Below, in pieces: positions 1-7,152 of a DNA stretch of 12,434 nucleotides. How positions within the stretch are numbered: the first letter of the stretch is position 1; each line of letters begins with the position of its first letter. The notes under the pieces were generated by a model that saw only the letters and a list, made by a program, of their open reading frames with translations, had not been told where the DNA came from and searched no databases. The position numbers were made by a program, and so were the translations under genes. The DNA lies in NCBI GenBank assembly GCA_949077355.1, contig CARUQW010000002.1, positions 45,217 to 57,650 of the forward strand, written 5' to 3'. Origin of the DNA: an uncultured Clostridia bacterium (GTDB lineage Bacteria; Bacillota; Clostridia; TANB77; CAG-508).

Positions 1-102
1 GACAAATCTTGCTTTAAAGAAAATAATCCCAATGATTTTTCTGAGTTTATCAAGAAAAAATGTTGGTGGACTTATCAGTTTGTAAGAACTCACAAAAATT
101 AA
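1..102 (+). CDS. possible C-terminal tail of an unidentified gene (partial)
   Basis: Frame 1 is open from the window edge to a TAA at 100-102. It gives about 33 residues, mostly polar and lysine-rich, with a Cys-Trp-Trp cluster near the end. The composition looks protein-like, but the piece is too short to place in any family. Frame 2 and the opposite strand are also open across part of this stretch, so the choice of frame is tentative. A strong plus-strand promoter follows within 40 bases, which fits a gene ending here. Confidence 0.35.
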   Translation, partial: DKSCFKENNPNDFSEFIKKKCWWTYQFVRTHKN

Positions 103-141
103 TGTTTGAAATAAAAAGTTTTATATTTTGCAAACAAATAT

Positions 142-169
142 TTGACTTTTTATTTTTTTGTGATATAAT
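142..169 (+). promoter_or_regulatory. promoter for the radical-SAM/DUF4130 operon
   Basis: TTGACT (142-147) and TATAAT (164-169) are separated by 16 bases, and a TG two bases before the -10 makes it an extended -10. A 10-base palindrome, CAAATATTTG (135-144), overlaps the -35 and could be an operator, though such AT-rich palindromes also arise by chance. No SOS box (GAAC-N4-GTTC) is visible, so DNA-damage control is not supported here. Confidence 0.7.
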
Positions 170-202
170 AAGTACAAATGTTTGGATAAAGGGCACTGAA
201 AA

Positions 203-1501
203 ATGGAAACATTAGATAAATTAAAAATCTTAGCAGACTCTGCTAAATACGATGCTTCTTGCAGTTCAAGTGGAAGCAATCGAAAAAATAAAAACAATGG
301 AATTGGAAATGGAAATATTTCTGGAATTTGTCATAGTTGGGGTGCAGACGGAAGATGCATTTCTTTATTAAAAATTTTATTTAGTAATGCCTGCATCTAT
401 GATTGTAAATACTGTATTAATCGTTGTACCAATTCTGTCAAAAGAGCCACTTTCACACCAAAAGAAGTGGCTGATTTAACCATTAATTTTTATAAAAGAA
501 ACTATATTGAAGGACTTTTCCTAAGTTCAGCTGTTATCAAGTCACCTGATACCACTATGGAATTGTTAATAAAAACTGTATCTATTTTGCGAAATGAATA
601 TCATTTTAATGGTTATATTCATTGTAAAAGCATCCCTGGTTGTAGCAAAGAATTAATTGATAAATTAGGAGTTTTAGTAGACCGACTTAGTATCAATATT
701 GAACTACCATCAAATGATAGCCTAAAATTACTTGCTCCACAAAAAGAAAAAGATGGTATTTTAACACCAATGACTTATGTTTCAAATAATATCAAACAAA
801 ATAAGTTGGAAAAAAGTAAGTTTAAACCTAACTTTGTTCCTGCTGGACAAACTACTCAATTAATGGTAGGAGCAACCCCAGAAAGTGATTTAAAAATCTT
901 GCAGCTATCAGAAGGTCTCTATCAAAAATTAGATTTAAAGAGAGTTTACTATTCTGCCTATATTAGTGTGAATCATGATAAAAACTTACCTACTCTTGAA
1001 TCTCCTCCGCTTCTTCGTGAAAATAGACTTTATCAGGCCGATTGGCTTCTTCGATTTTATGGTTTTAAAGCCAACGAGTTACTCGATGAATCACATCCAA
1101 ATTTCAATCCTATTTTAGACCCAAAATGTGATTGGGCTTTACGAAATATAAATCAATTTCCAATTGAAATTAATCATGCTGATTATTTTACGCTACTTCG
1201 AATTCCTGGTATTGGTGTCATTTCTGCTAAAAAAATCATTCGAGCAAGACGTGCATTTCTACTGGATTTTGAGGCTTTAAAAAAACTTGGTGTTGTTTTA
1301 AAAAGAGCCAAATACTTTATTACTTGTAAAGGAAAATACTATGATAAAGTTTATAAATTTAATCAAAACTTTATTGAAACAAATTTAATTTATCAAGAAA
1401 GAAATGAATTATCCATACCGCAATTTAAACAACTATCTCTTTTTGATAATTTACAACCGACAAAGGAGGATAAAATAAAATGTCTAACTGGAAGCTTATA
1501 A
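203..1501 (+). CDS. radical SAM protein, putative DNA modification/repair family (SplB-like)
   Basis: The 432-residue protein has the radical-SAM cluster motif C-x3-C-x2-C at C64, C68 and C71 (ACIYDCKYC). It is preceded by the family-typical CHSW..DGRC segment (C43, C52). The middle forms the TIM-barrel part of the fold. Near the C-terminus, about residues 325-370, a helix-hairpin-helix (LLRIPGIGVISAKKIIRARR) predicts non-specific DNA binding. I recognise it as the family annotated 'putative DNA modification/repair radical SAM protein', normally paired with a DUF4130 protein, as here. The substrate is unknown; a nucleic-acid role is inferred from the HhH and the partner gene. The start is the ATG after AAGGG. 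Its end overlaps the next gene by 22 bases, so the two are translationally coupled. Length is normal for the family and nothing appears to be missing. Confidence 0.88.
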   Translation: METLDKLKILADSAKYDASCSSSGSNRKNKNNGIGNGNISGICHSWGADGRCISLLKILFSNACIYDCKYCINRCTNSVKRATFTPKEVADLTINFYKRNYIEGLFLSSAVIKSPDTTMELLIKTVSILRNEYHFNGYIHCKSIPGCSKELIDKLGVLVDRLSINIELPSNDSLKLLAPQKEKDGILTPMTYVSNNIKQNKLEKSKFKPNFVPAGQTTQLMVGATPESDLKILQLSEGLYQKLDLKRVYYSAYISVNHDKNLPTLESPPLLRENRLYQADWLLRFYGFKANELLDESHPNFNPILDPKCDWALRNINQFPIEINHADYFTLLRIPGIGVISAKKIIRARRAFLLDFEALKKLGVVLKRAKYFITCKGKYYDKVYKFNQNFIETNLIYQERNELSIPQFKQLSLFDNLQPTKEDKIKCLTGSL

Positions 1502-2238
1502 ATAAAACGTATCTTTATGATGGTACTTTTAACGGTTTCTTAACTCTTGTATTTGACTGCTATTGTACCAAAACACTACCACAAAAAATTTTCCCTGAAA
1601 TGGAATATTTCTCTAACTTTTTAGATACTCCTATTTTTATAGAAACTGATTTTGAAAAATCAAAAAGGGTTTTTTATGGAATCGAAAAAAATATCGGCTA
1701 TACCACTCTTTATAATACTTATTATGCTTTTCTTTCCAATGAAAAAGAAAAAGAAATATTTCTATTAAAATATCTTTGTAATGGCTTCGAATTTGGTCCT
1801 GAAATTAATAACAGACTTACCATTTCTTATGTATTTAAAGTAATGAATATGAAAAAGAGAAGTTTTGGAGAATGTCACCGTTTAAAAGGGTTACTTCGTT
1901 TTCAAGAAGTGGGTAGAAACTTATACTATGCTTCTATTCATCCTGATAATAATATTATTGAACCTTTGGGACAGCATTTTATCAATCGTTTACCAAATCA
2001 AAACTTTATCATTCATGATAAAACACGAAATGTTTGCCTACTTTATAATGGAAAAGAATATAAAATAGTAGATTCTACAAATCTAAAAATTCCTAATATT
2101 TCTGAAGAAGAACAGAAATATCAGGAATTATGGAAGTTATTTTTTAAAACCATTTCTATTTCAGAAAGGAAAAATCCAAGGTGTCAAATGCAATATATGC
2201 CTAAAAAGTATTGGAAAGATTTGATAGAAGAACCGTAA
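1480..2238 (+). CDS. DUF4130 'probable DNA metabolism protein' partner of the radical SAM protein
   Basis: The 252-residue protein carries the hallmarks of DUF4130: YDGTFNGFLTLVFD near the N-terminus, ECHRLKGLLRF in the middle, LPNQNFIIHDKTRN, and a C-terminal ERKNPRCQMQYMPKKYW. In many bacteria this domain is fused to, or adjacent to, a family-4 uracil-DNA glycosylase and always travels with the radical-SAM gene. Here the reading frame stops right after the YMPKKYW motif and no glycosylase domain follows. This is therefore the stand-alone form. The start is fixed by AAAGGAGG (1462-1469), which lies inside the end of the upstream gene. Molecular activity is unknown. The pairing suggests the two proteins act together on DNA or a modified nucleotide, but that is inference. 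Confidence 0.85.
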   Translation: MSNWKLINKTYLYDGTFNGFLTLVFDCYCTKTLPQKIFPEMEYFSNFLDTPIFIETDFEKSKRVFYGIEKNIGYTTLYNTYYAFLSNEKEKEIFLLKYLCNGFEFGPEINNRLTISYVFKVMNMKKRSFGECHRLKGLLRFQEVGRNLYYASIHPDNNIIEPLGQHFINRLPNQNFIIHDKTRNVCLLYNGKEYKIVDSTNLKIPNISEEEQKYQELWKLFFKTISISERKNPRCQMQYMPKKYWKDLIEEP

Positions 2239-2250
2239 TGTTCTTCTATC
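2223..2250. terminator. hairpin spanning the DUF4130 stop codon
   Basis: A perfect 11-bp stem (GATAGAAGAAC with GTTCTTCTATC) surrounds a 6-base loop that contains the last two bases... of the TAA stop region at 2236-2238. It lies between convergent genes. Neither strand has a clear U-tract after it, so it may act as an mRNA 3'-end stabiliser or weak bidirectional terminator rather than a classical intrinsic terminator. Confidence 0.45.
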
Positions 2251-2267
2251 CTAATCGTTATTAAGAC

Positions 2268-3113
2268 TTACTCTTCTACAAAATTAACAATCGTTTCTCC
2301 AACACCTGCACCTACTTTAATTATGCTAGTTCCATTACCAATTATTTGATTGTCAGAAACTTTTTTACCATCTACTTCAAAATTTCCTAACCCAGTGTGA
2401 GCTTTTACTTGATAATCTGTTGGTAATCCTATTAGATTAAGTTCTACTCTTCCCATACCACAACTAATATCCGCTTTTTCTGCCACTTTGCTTGTTACCG
2501 TTAATTTTCCAAGCCCACCATCTAGCTTTAATTCATCTATAACACTATTTTTAATACTAGCTTCTCCAGCTCCAGCTTCAATTTTTGCATAATCAGCTAT
2601 TAGGTTATCTATTTGATATTTTCCAACTCCCATTTCTATTTTAACTTTACTAGCTTTTAAATAATCAATATTGGTTTCATTAACTCCTGTTTCTATTGTA
2701 ACGTCTTGTAAACTAATATTTTCTGGTAAATATAGGATCACTTCTGGTGTACTATGTGACATTCCTAAAAAATTTCTATTTAGCTTTTTATCTTCAATCT
2801 TTAATTCATTTCCATCTGCTCTACATATAAATTGCTCAGAAACTTCCGAAGCTTCTACCTTTAGTGTTTCTCCTTTTTGAATTGTTAACTTGCAGATACT
2901 CAAATCAATATCAATACTATCTATATTAGAATATTCTTGCTCCCACTTGGCTATCATGGCAGTATGATTCTTGTTGTTTTCAAATATTCCAACCCCTGCT
3001 GTAACTCCAAAAATAGCAGTAATTCCAAAGACAATCATACTAATAATCACAAAACATAAATAGATAGCAAATGCTATGGCTCCGTATTTAATTATTTTTT
3101 GAAAAGATGTCAT
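2268..3113 (-). CDS. membrane-anchored DUF4097-type beta-repeat protein
   Basis: The 281-residue protein has one N-terminal hydrophobic segment (about residues 10-38). An extracellular region follows in which a glycine-bracketed beta motif recurs about every 18-22 residues (GVGKYQ, GAGEASI, GLGKLTV, GMGRVELNL, GLGNFEV, GVGETIVNF). This is the pattern of the DUF4097 'putative adhesin' beta-solenoid, which often accompanies LiaF-like proteins and PspC/DUF1700 envelope-stress modules. It is the last gene of a minus-strand operon. Its ATG overlaps the stop of the LiaF-like gene in an ATGA, with GGAGGTG just upstream, so translation is coupled. Function in envelope-stress sensing is inferred from context. 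There is no LPXTG or other sorting signal. Confidence 0.78.
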   Translation of the reverse strand: MTSFQKIIKYGAIAFAIYLCFVIISMIVFGITAIFGVTAGVGIFENNKNHTAMIAKWEQEYSNIDSIDIDLSICKLTIQKGETLKVEASEVSEQFICRADGNELKIEDKKLNRNFLGMSHSTPEVILYLPENISLQDVTIETGVNETNIDYLKASKVKIEMGVGKYQIDNLIADYAKIEAGAGEASIKNSVIDELKLDGGLGKLTVTSKVAEKADISCGMGRVELNLIGLPTDYQVKAHTGLGNFEVDGKKVSDNQIIGNGTSIIKVGAGVGETIVNFVEE

Positions 3114-3793
3114 TTTATTTCAACACCTCCAAATATTGCTGTCCCATTAATATAAATCGTTGGTAAGCTCTCATTGTATTCAGTTCTTATTTTGTTATCT
3201 ACTCCTCCAAAGATTGGTGTTGCTTTTACTTTGATATTAACTCCTGTTGGTACTCTTATTTCAACACCACCAAAAATAGCATTGGCATTAACAACTTGAT
3301 CTTGCTTGATAATTGCTTTTGAAAGGTCTAATGTAACACTTCCAAAAATAGCGTCTAGATTAGCACCTTTAAATTCTTGACCAGATAGGTCTGCTTTTTG
3401 TTCTCCAAAAGTGGCACAATATTCTTCAAAATTCCCTTTATTGCTATTTAATGTTTTTATTTTATCTGCTATTTTTTTTTGAAATGTATCTTTAAAAATA
3501 ATGTTGATTCCTATCATTACTAAAATAAATGGGAAGATTAATTTTCCAATTACACTAAAAGATAAGATGTTTTGTGCACATAGCAAAAGTACCACTCCAA
3601 TTACTAGCCAAATAAAACTCCACATTTTGTTATTGCTTCTAATAAATTCAATTAAGCTTGGCACAATAATAAATAATGTCCACCATCCCGTAAAGAAAAT
3701 ATTAATATTCGTTAATCCTAAAGCATTTAGTCCAATGATTAATCCAAGTGCAATTAGCACAATTCCCCATAACGTATTTCCAATTTTTTTCAT
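3110..3793 (-). CDS. LiaF-like transmembrane protein
   Basis: The 227-residue protein has four predicted membrane helices in its first half (around residues 8-27, 36-52, 57-77 and 85-103). The soluble C-terminal domain repeats the LiaF signature IFG(G/S)V: AIFGSVTLDL, AIFGGVEIRVP, PIFGGVDNK and AIFGGVEIK. This matches the LiaF/VraT 'cell wall-active antibiotics response' C-terminal domain. In Bacillus, LiaF keeps the LiaRS two-component system silent until the cell wall is stressed. No LiaR or LiaS gene is adjacent here, so that role cannot be assumed. The start follows a GGAGAG site inside the end of the upstream HAD gene, one base after its stop. The gene is in a three-gene operon with the HAD phosphatase and the DUF4097 protein. 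Confidence 0.82.
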   Translation of the reverse strand: MKKIGNTLWGIVLIALGLIIGLNALGLTNINIFFTGWWTLFIIVPSLIEFIRSNNKMWSFIWLVIGVVLLLCAQNILSFSVIGKLIFPFILVMIGINIIFKDTFQKKIADKIKTLNSNKGNFEEYCATFGEQKADLSGQEFKGANLDAIFGSVTLDLSKAIIKQDQVVNANAIFGGVEIRVPTGVNIKVKATPIFGGVDNKIRTEYNESLPTIYINGTAIFGGVEIK

Positions 3794-3794
3794 T

Positions 3795-4601
3795 TTAAAT
3801 CTCTCCTTCTCTTTCTTTTATTATTTTTTCTACTTCATAAAAAGTAGCTTCTTCTTCTGTTAGTATTATATCATAATTTTGATTATAAACTTGTAAATTT
3901 TCTTTTATTTTTTTATTTAAAAATCCGATTGTTATGGTTTTGTCTTTGTTTTTTGTTATCATTTTGGTATCTTCAATGATATCTCCACAAAGAATGGCAT
4001 ATTGCTTTTGATTGATTCTATTTTGTAATTCTTTTGGTAAACTACCTTCTATTCTTTTGTTCATGGAATGAATGATTGTTCCTGTGAATTTTTGCATTTT
4101 ATCTTCTTTAAATTCTATAAAGTTACTAATGATATGAATGTTTGTAAAATAGCATTCTTCTCTTTTTAGAAATTCTTCTATTACATTTCCAATTCCTGCT
4201 GATAATATAATAACTAGTATCTCTTTTTCTTTTAGCTTTCTAAGAAATTCCTTAGCTCCTTTTCTAAATTCTAATTTATCTTTTTCTAGTGCTTTTTGTA
4301 AATTTGAATAAGTTAAATTATATCTTTCTAGCAAATCCATACTTTTTTGGTACCATTCCACCATATGCTGTTCTTTTAATTTTTCTTCTATTGTATAATC
4401 TATTTCGATAGGCTCATATTTAGCATTTAAGTCCTCTATTTCTTTTTTACAATCTTCTCCATAAATGTCAAAATCTATTATCGCTCCCCAAGAATCTATA
4501 CTATTTTTGCTTGTTATCGTTTTATCAAAATCTAGTACAACATAATAATTGTCATCTTTTATTTTTATTTCTTCTAGTTTATTTGTATTAATATATTTCA
4601 T
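3795..4601 (-). CDS. HAD phosphatase resembling cytosolic 5'-nucleotidase III (UMPH-1 family)
   Basis: This 268-residue protein shows the HAD motifs. Motif I is VVLDFDKTIT, with nucleophile D24 and acid/base D26. Motif II is the serine of LSAGIGNVIEEFL. Motif IV is CGDIIEDTKM. Beyond these, several stretches follow eukaryotic pyrimidine 5'-nucleotidase (cN-III/UMPH-1): MVEWYQKS, the SAGIG-(D/N)-V-(L/I)-EE block, NIHIISNFIEF, F(T/K)G..IH..NK and a closing GFLN...YDIIL. That family dephosphorylates nucleoside monophosphates such as UMP and CMP. Assignment to it comes from recalled motif similarity, and the substrate is not shown. It is the first gene of the operon with the LiaF-like protein. 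AAGGAG precedes its ATG, and a possible -10 (TATAGT, minus strand, 4626-4631) has no good -35. Confidence 0.75.
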   Translation of the reverse strand: MKYINTNKLEEIKIKDDNYYVVLDFDKTITSKNSIDSWGAIIDFDIYGEDCKKEIEDLNAKYEPIEIDYTIEEKLKEQHMVEWYQKSMDLLERYNLTYSNLQKALEKDKLEFRKGAKEFLRKLKEKEILVIILSAGIGNVIEEFLKREECYFTNIHIISNFIEFKEDKMQKFTGTIIHSMNKRIEGSLPKELQNRINQKQYAILCGDIIEDTKMITKNKDKTITIGFLNKKIKENLQVYNQNYDIILTEEEATFYEVEKIIKEREGEI

Positions 4602-4678
4602 GATTTACTCCTTCTTTCCCATTGTACTATACCTACTTTGATATTACAATAGAAAAAATCAAATATTTTTGCTTAGAG

Positions 4679-4708
4679 TTTACATCTTTTTATTGATTAT
4701 GATATAAT
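4679..4708 (+). promoter_or_regulatory. promoter for murT-gatD
   Basis: TTTACA (4679-4684) and TATAAT (4703-4708) are 18 bases apart. A TG at 4700-4701 gives an extended -10, which offsets the long spacer. The transcript would start near 4715, just before the AAGGAG site (4721-4726) of murT. Confidence 0.65.
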
Positions 4709-4737
4709 ATTACAAAATCAAAGGAGATTTAATAATT

Positions 4738-6060
4738 ATGAAAAACTTTTTTATTTTATTAGCTATGAAAATATTACATTTAGGCTTAAAAATCTTTGGT
4801 AAAAATGGTGGTAACTTCTTAGGAAAAATAGCCTATGACTGGAATCCAGATATCTTTCGCTATTTCAAAATTGATTGTCCCATTATTGCTGTAACAGCTA
4901 CCAATGGAAAGACTATGACAAATAATGCCATTGTACATGTTTTCAAAACCGCTGGAAAAAAGGTTATCAGTAACTTAGAAGGAAATAACATGGAAACTGG
5001 TATTTTATCAACACTTTTGAAGAATTGTTCTTTAACTGGTAAGATAAAAGCAGATTATTTAGTGTTTGAAGTGGATGAAGGTTATGTTCCTGTTATTTTT
5101 AAGGATTTAAAACTTGATACATTAGTAGTATTAGATTTCTTCCGTGATCAACTAGATAGAAATGGTGAAGTAGAATCTTTAATTTTAAAAATTAATGATT
5201 TTTTAAAAACCTATACTGGTAATTTGGTATTAAATAATGATGACCCAAATGTGGCACGACTTGGAGCAGCTAATCCAGAAAATCATAATGTATACTATTT
5301 TAGTGTTGAAAAATATGCCTTTGCCACAGAAGATATGAAAGAAGCTGGAGAAGGAAAATTCTGTCCTTTCTGCAACACACGTATTAAATACGAATATTAT
5401 CAATATTCTCATATTGGAAAGTTTAAATGTCCAAATTGTAATTATGGCGATAACGAAATCTATCAATTAGCTACTAATGTAGATTTAAAAAATAGAACTT
5501 TTTCTATTAACGATACTACCTATCAAATTCGTTTTAATAGTATTTATAATATTTATAATTTTGTAGCCGTTGTTTCTTGCGTTAGTTTGTATCAAATTGA
5601 TACAGAAATCGTTCAAAAGGCTCTTTCCACTTTTGTATTAAATAATGGTAGATTAGAAGAAATTGAAATAAATGGTGTTCCTACCATTATCAATTTAGCC
5701 AAAAACCCAACTGGTAGCAATGTTAGTCTACGAATTCTAAATGAAGATAATGATGAAAAAGAGTTGCTATTTGTTTTAAATGATAACCTAGCTGATGGAC
5801 GAGATGTTTCTTGGATTTGGGATATCAATTTCGAGCAGTTAAACCATGTATCTAGAATTATCACTTCTGGTACTCGTGCTTATGACATGGCTATTCGTAT
5901 CAAAACAGCTGGATACCCTATTGAAAAAATAGAACCTTACACTGATTTGCATGAAGCTGTCCAAAACTTCTATCATACAGATGTCAAGAAATATGTGATT
6001 GCAAATTATACCTCTCTACAACCAACCAGAACTGAAATTTTAAAATTAAACAGGGATTAG
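4738..6060 (+). CDS. murT: lipid II isoglutaminyl synthase, Mur ligase-like subunit MurT
   Basis: The 440-residue protein has the Mur-ligase P-loop TATNGKT (53-59) and central-domain motifs (FEVDEG, DFFRDQLDR, LNNDDP). It also has the MurT-specific Cys4 zinc ribbon, C209-x2-C212...C231-x2-C234, inserted in the central domain. The C-terminal DUF1727 region contains NLADGRDVSWIWD (350-362); D356 probably completes the GatD active-site triad, by comparison with Staphylococcus aureus MurT. With GatD it amidates the alpha-carboxyl of D-Glu in lipid II to D-isoglutamine, at the cytoplasmic face of the membrane and using ATP and glutamine. The length is normal. The TAG stop lies inside a small palindromic repeat (6057-6074) just ahead of gatD. 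Co-transcription with gatD is expected. Confidence 0.95.
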   Translation: MKNFFILLAMKILHLGLKIFGKNGGNFLGKIAYDWNPDIFRYFKIDCPIIAVTATNGKTMTNNAIVHVFKTAGKKVISNLEGNNMETGILSTLLKNCSLTGKIKADYLVFEVDEGYVPVIFKDLKLDTLVVLDFFRDQLDRNGEVESLILKINDFLKTYTGNLVLNNDDPNVARLGAANPENHNVYYFSVEKYAFATEDMKEAGEGKFCPFCNTRIKYEYYQYSHIGKFKCPNCNYGDNEIYQLATNVDLKNRTFSINDTTYQIRFNSIYNIYNFVAVVSCVSLYQIDTEIVQKALSTFVLNNGRLEEIEINGVPTIINLAKNPTGSNVSLRILNEDNDEKELLFVLNDNLADGRDVSWIWDINFEQLNHVSRIITSGTRAYDMAIRIKTAGYPIEKIEPYTDLHEAVQNFYHTDVKKYVIANYTSLQPTRTEILKLNRD

Positions 6061-6074
6061 GGGACGTTCCCTAA
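6057..6074. repeat. short palindromic repeat at the murT stop codon
   Basis: TTAGGGGACGTTCCCTAA has 6-bp perfect arms around GACGTT and contains the murT stop TAG. Its core, GGGGACGTT(C)CC, is shared with the 33-bp repeats at 10076-10108 and 11675-11707. It is read here as a short member of the same family, though at 11-12 shared bases chance cannot be fully excluded. It sits in the murT-gatD spacer and could form a weak hairpin in the mRNA. Confidence 0.55.
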
Positions 6075-6095
6075 GTCTAAAAAGGAAGATGAAAA

Positions 6096-6842
6096 ATGAA
6101 AGAATTAAAGATATTGTATTTGTATCCTGATATATTGGAATTATATGGCGATTATGGAAATATTCAAGTGTTGTGCTATCGATTAGAACAACGTGGTTTT
6201 AAAGCTATTGTTGAACCCTATTCCATTGGCGATACTCCTCCAGACTTTAAAAGCTATGACCTAGTTTTTGCAGGTGGAGGTGCTGATCAAGAACAAGGAA
6301 TTTTGGCACAAGATTTAATAAAATACAAAGATTCTATCAAAGAAGCGATAGACAACGGCACCTTCTTTTTATTAATTTGTGGAGCTTATCAATTGTTTGG
6401 AAAATACTATAAAGGGGTTGAAGGTGATATTATCCCTGGGTTAGAAGTCTTTAATTATTACACAGAAGCTATCCATGATAGAAAAAAAAGATGTATTGGC
6501 AATGTTGTAATTGAAGCAGAATTGAATGGTCAAAAAACAAAAATAATTGGATTTGAGAACCATGGAGGACAAACATTTGATGTTGCTACTCCTTTTGGAA
6601 ATGTATTATTTGGAAATGGTAACAAGTTTGGTGATACCCAGGAAGGATTTTTTATGAATAATGTTATCGCTACTTATTTACATGGTCCTTTACTTTCTAA
6701 AAATCCAGAACTTACAGATTTTATTATTAAGTATTGCCTAGATCGAAAATATGATGAGGATATTGTTTTAGAGCATTTGAATGATGATTTTGAAAATAAG
6801 TGTAGAGAAATTTTACTCGATAAATTTTTAGGAGCCATGTAG
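6096..6842 (+). CDS. gatD: lipid II isoglutaminyl synthase, glutamine amidotransferase subunit GatD
   Basis: The 248-residue class I (triad) glutamine amidotransferase is of the CobB/CobQ-like type. The oxyanion strand FAGGGADQEQ lies at about 58-67, the nucleophile C95 is in LLICGAYQLFG, and the histidine H196 is in TYLHGPLLSKNPEL. There is no Glu three residues after the His, as expected of this type, where an Asp from MurT helps. GatD hydrolyses glutamine and passes ammonia to MurT for lipid II amidation. The AAGGA site at 6082-6086 supports the ATG at 6096. It follows murT by 35 bases in one operon. The stop codon lies inside the terminator hairpin. Length is normal. Confidence 0.95.
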   Translation: MKELKILYLYPDILELYGDYGNIQVLCYRLEQRGFKAIVEPYSIGDTPPDFKSYDLVFAGGGADQEQGILAQDLIKYKDSIKEAIDNGTFFLLICGAYQLFGKYYKGVEGDIIPGLEVFNYYTEAIHDRKKRCIGNVVIEAELNGQKTKIIGFENHGGQTFDVATPFGNVLFGNGNKFGDTQEGFFMNNVIATYLHGPLLSKNPELTDFIIKYCLDRKYDEDIVLEHLNDDFENKCREILLDKFLGAM

Positions 6843-6865
6843 CAAAACATGGCTCTTTCTTTGTT
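6832..6865 (+). terminator. intrinsic terminator of murT-gatD overlapping the gatD stop
   Basis: A perfect 9-bp stem (GAGCCATGT, 6832-6840, with ACATGGCTC, 6847-6855) has the loop AGCAAA and is followed by a T-rich tract (TTTCTTTGTTCTT). The last gatD codons (Gly-Ala-Met-stop) form its left arm, so coding and termination share sequence. Confidence 0.8.
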
Positions 6866-6875
6866 CTTCCTTATT

Positions 6876-7113
6876 TTACTTAACAATTACAACATTTTCT
6901 AATACAATTGTTGGAATCTCTTGTATATTGTTATTCTTGGCAAAAAGCAATCTTGTATATCTCTTAATATCAAATTCGGTTCCTTCCTGTTTTACTTTTA
7001 TTCTGTTCTACTGTCATATTTGATTTTCCGACATTACAGATAGGACATGCTGCCACTAAATTACTTGTAATTGTTGAACCTCCAAAATTTTGTGGATACC
7101 TATGGTCCAACTT
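6876..7113 (-). pseudogene. remnant of an HNH endonuclease gene
   Basis: On the minus strand, 7113 to 6970 reads KLDHRYPQNFGGSTITSNL, then a VAACPICNVGKSN segment. This is the recognisable core of an HNH nuclease: metal-binding DH, the central Asn in SNL, and a CPxC zinc knuckle. The frame ends in TGA (6970-6972). A +1 shift shortly before that point opens a second coding-like frame (EGTEFDIKRYTRLLFAK... to VVIVK) ending in TAA at 6876-6878. The 5' half is absent, because the sequence upstream is a palindromic repeat and then the nrdD stop. It is therefore a 5'-truncated, frameshifted relic with no start site. It fills the 310-base gap between gatD and nrdD, where nrdG is often found. The original target or mobile element is unknown. 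Confidence 0.65.
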
Positions 7114-7148
7114 TTGAGACAGAAGAGGACTGTCCCTCCTATCTCAAA
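7113..7148. repeat. imperfect palindrome just after the nrdD stop
   Basis: Outer arms TTTGAGA (7113-7119) and TCTCAAA (7142-7148) enclose a second tier ending in GGAC-T-GTCC. With one offset base the whole forms a 36-base hairpin. On the minus strand it begins four bases after the nrdD stop and separates nrdD from the HNH relic. It resembles the GGGACAGTCC-type palindromic repeats of clostridial genomes and is related in style, not in exact sequence, to the GGGGACGTT repeats of this window. It may also serve as a transcript end for nrdD. Confidence 0.55.
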
Positions 7149-7152
7149 TTTC

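Noticed and set aside
131..144. SOS/LexA box upstream of the radical-SAM gene
   Set aside because: Only an AT-rich palindrome CAAATATTTG is present; neither the Gram-positive GAAC-N4-GTTC nor the CTGT-N8-ACAG box is seen.
3501..3863. Open plus-strand frame of 120 codons opposite the LiaF-like and HAD genes
   Set aside because: It is antisense to two well-supported coding frames and shows low-complexity Ile/Phe/Ser runs.
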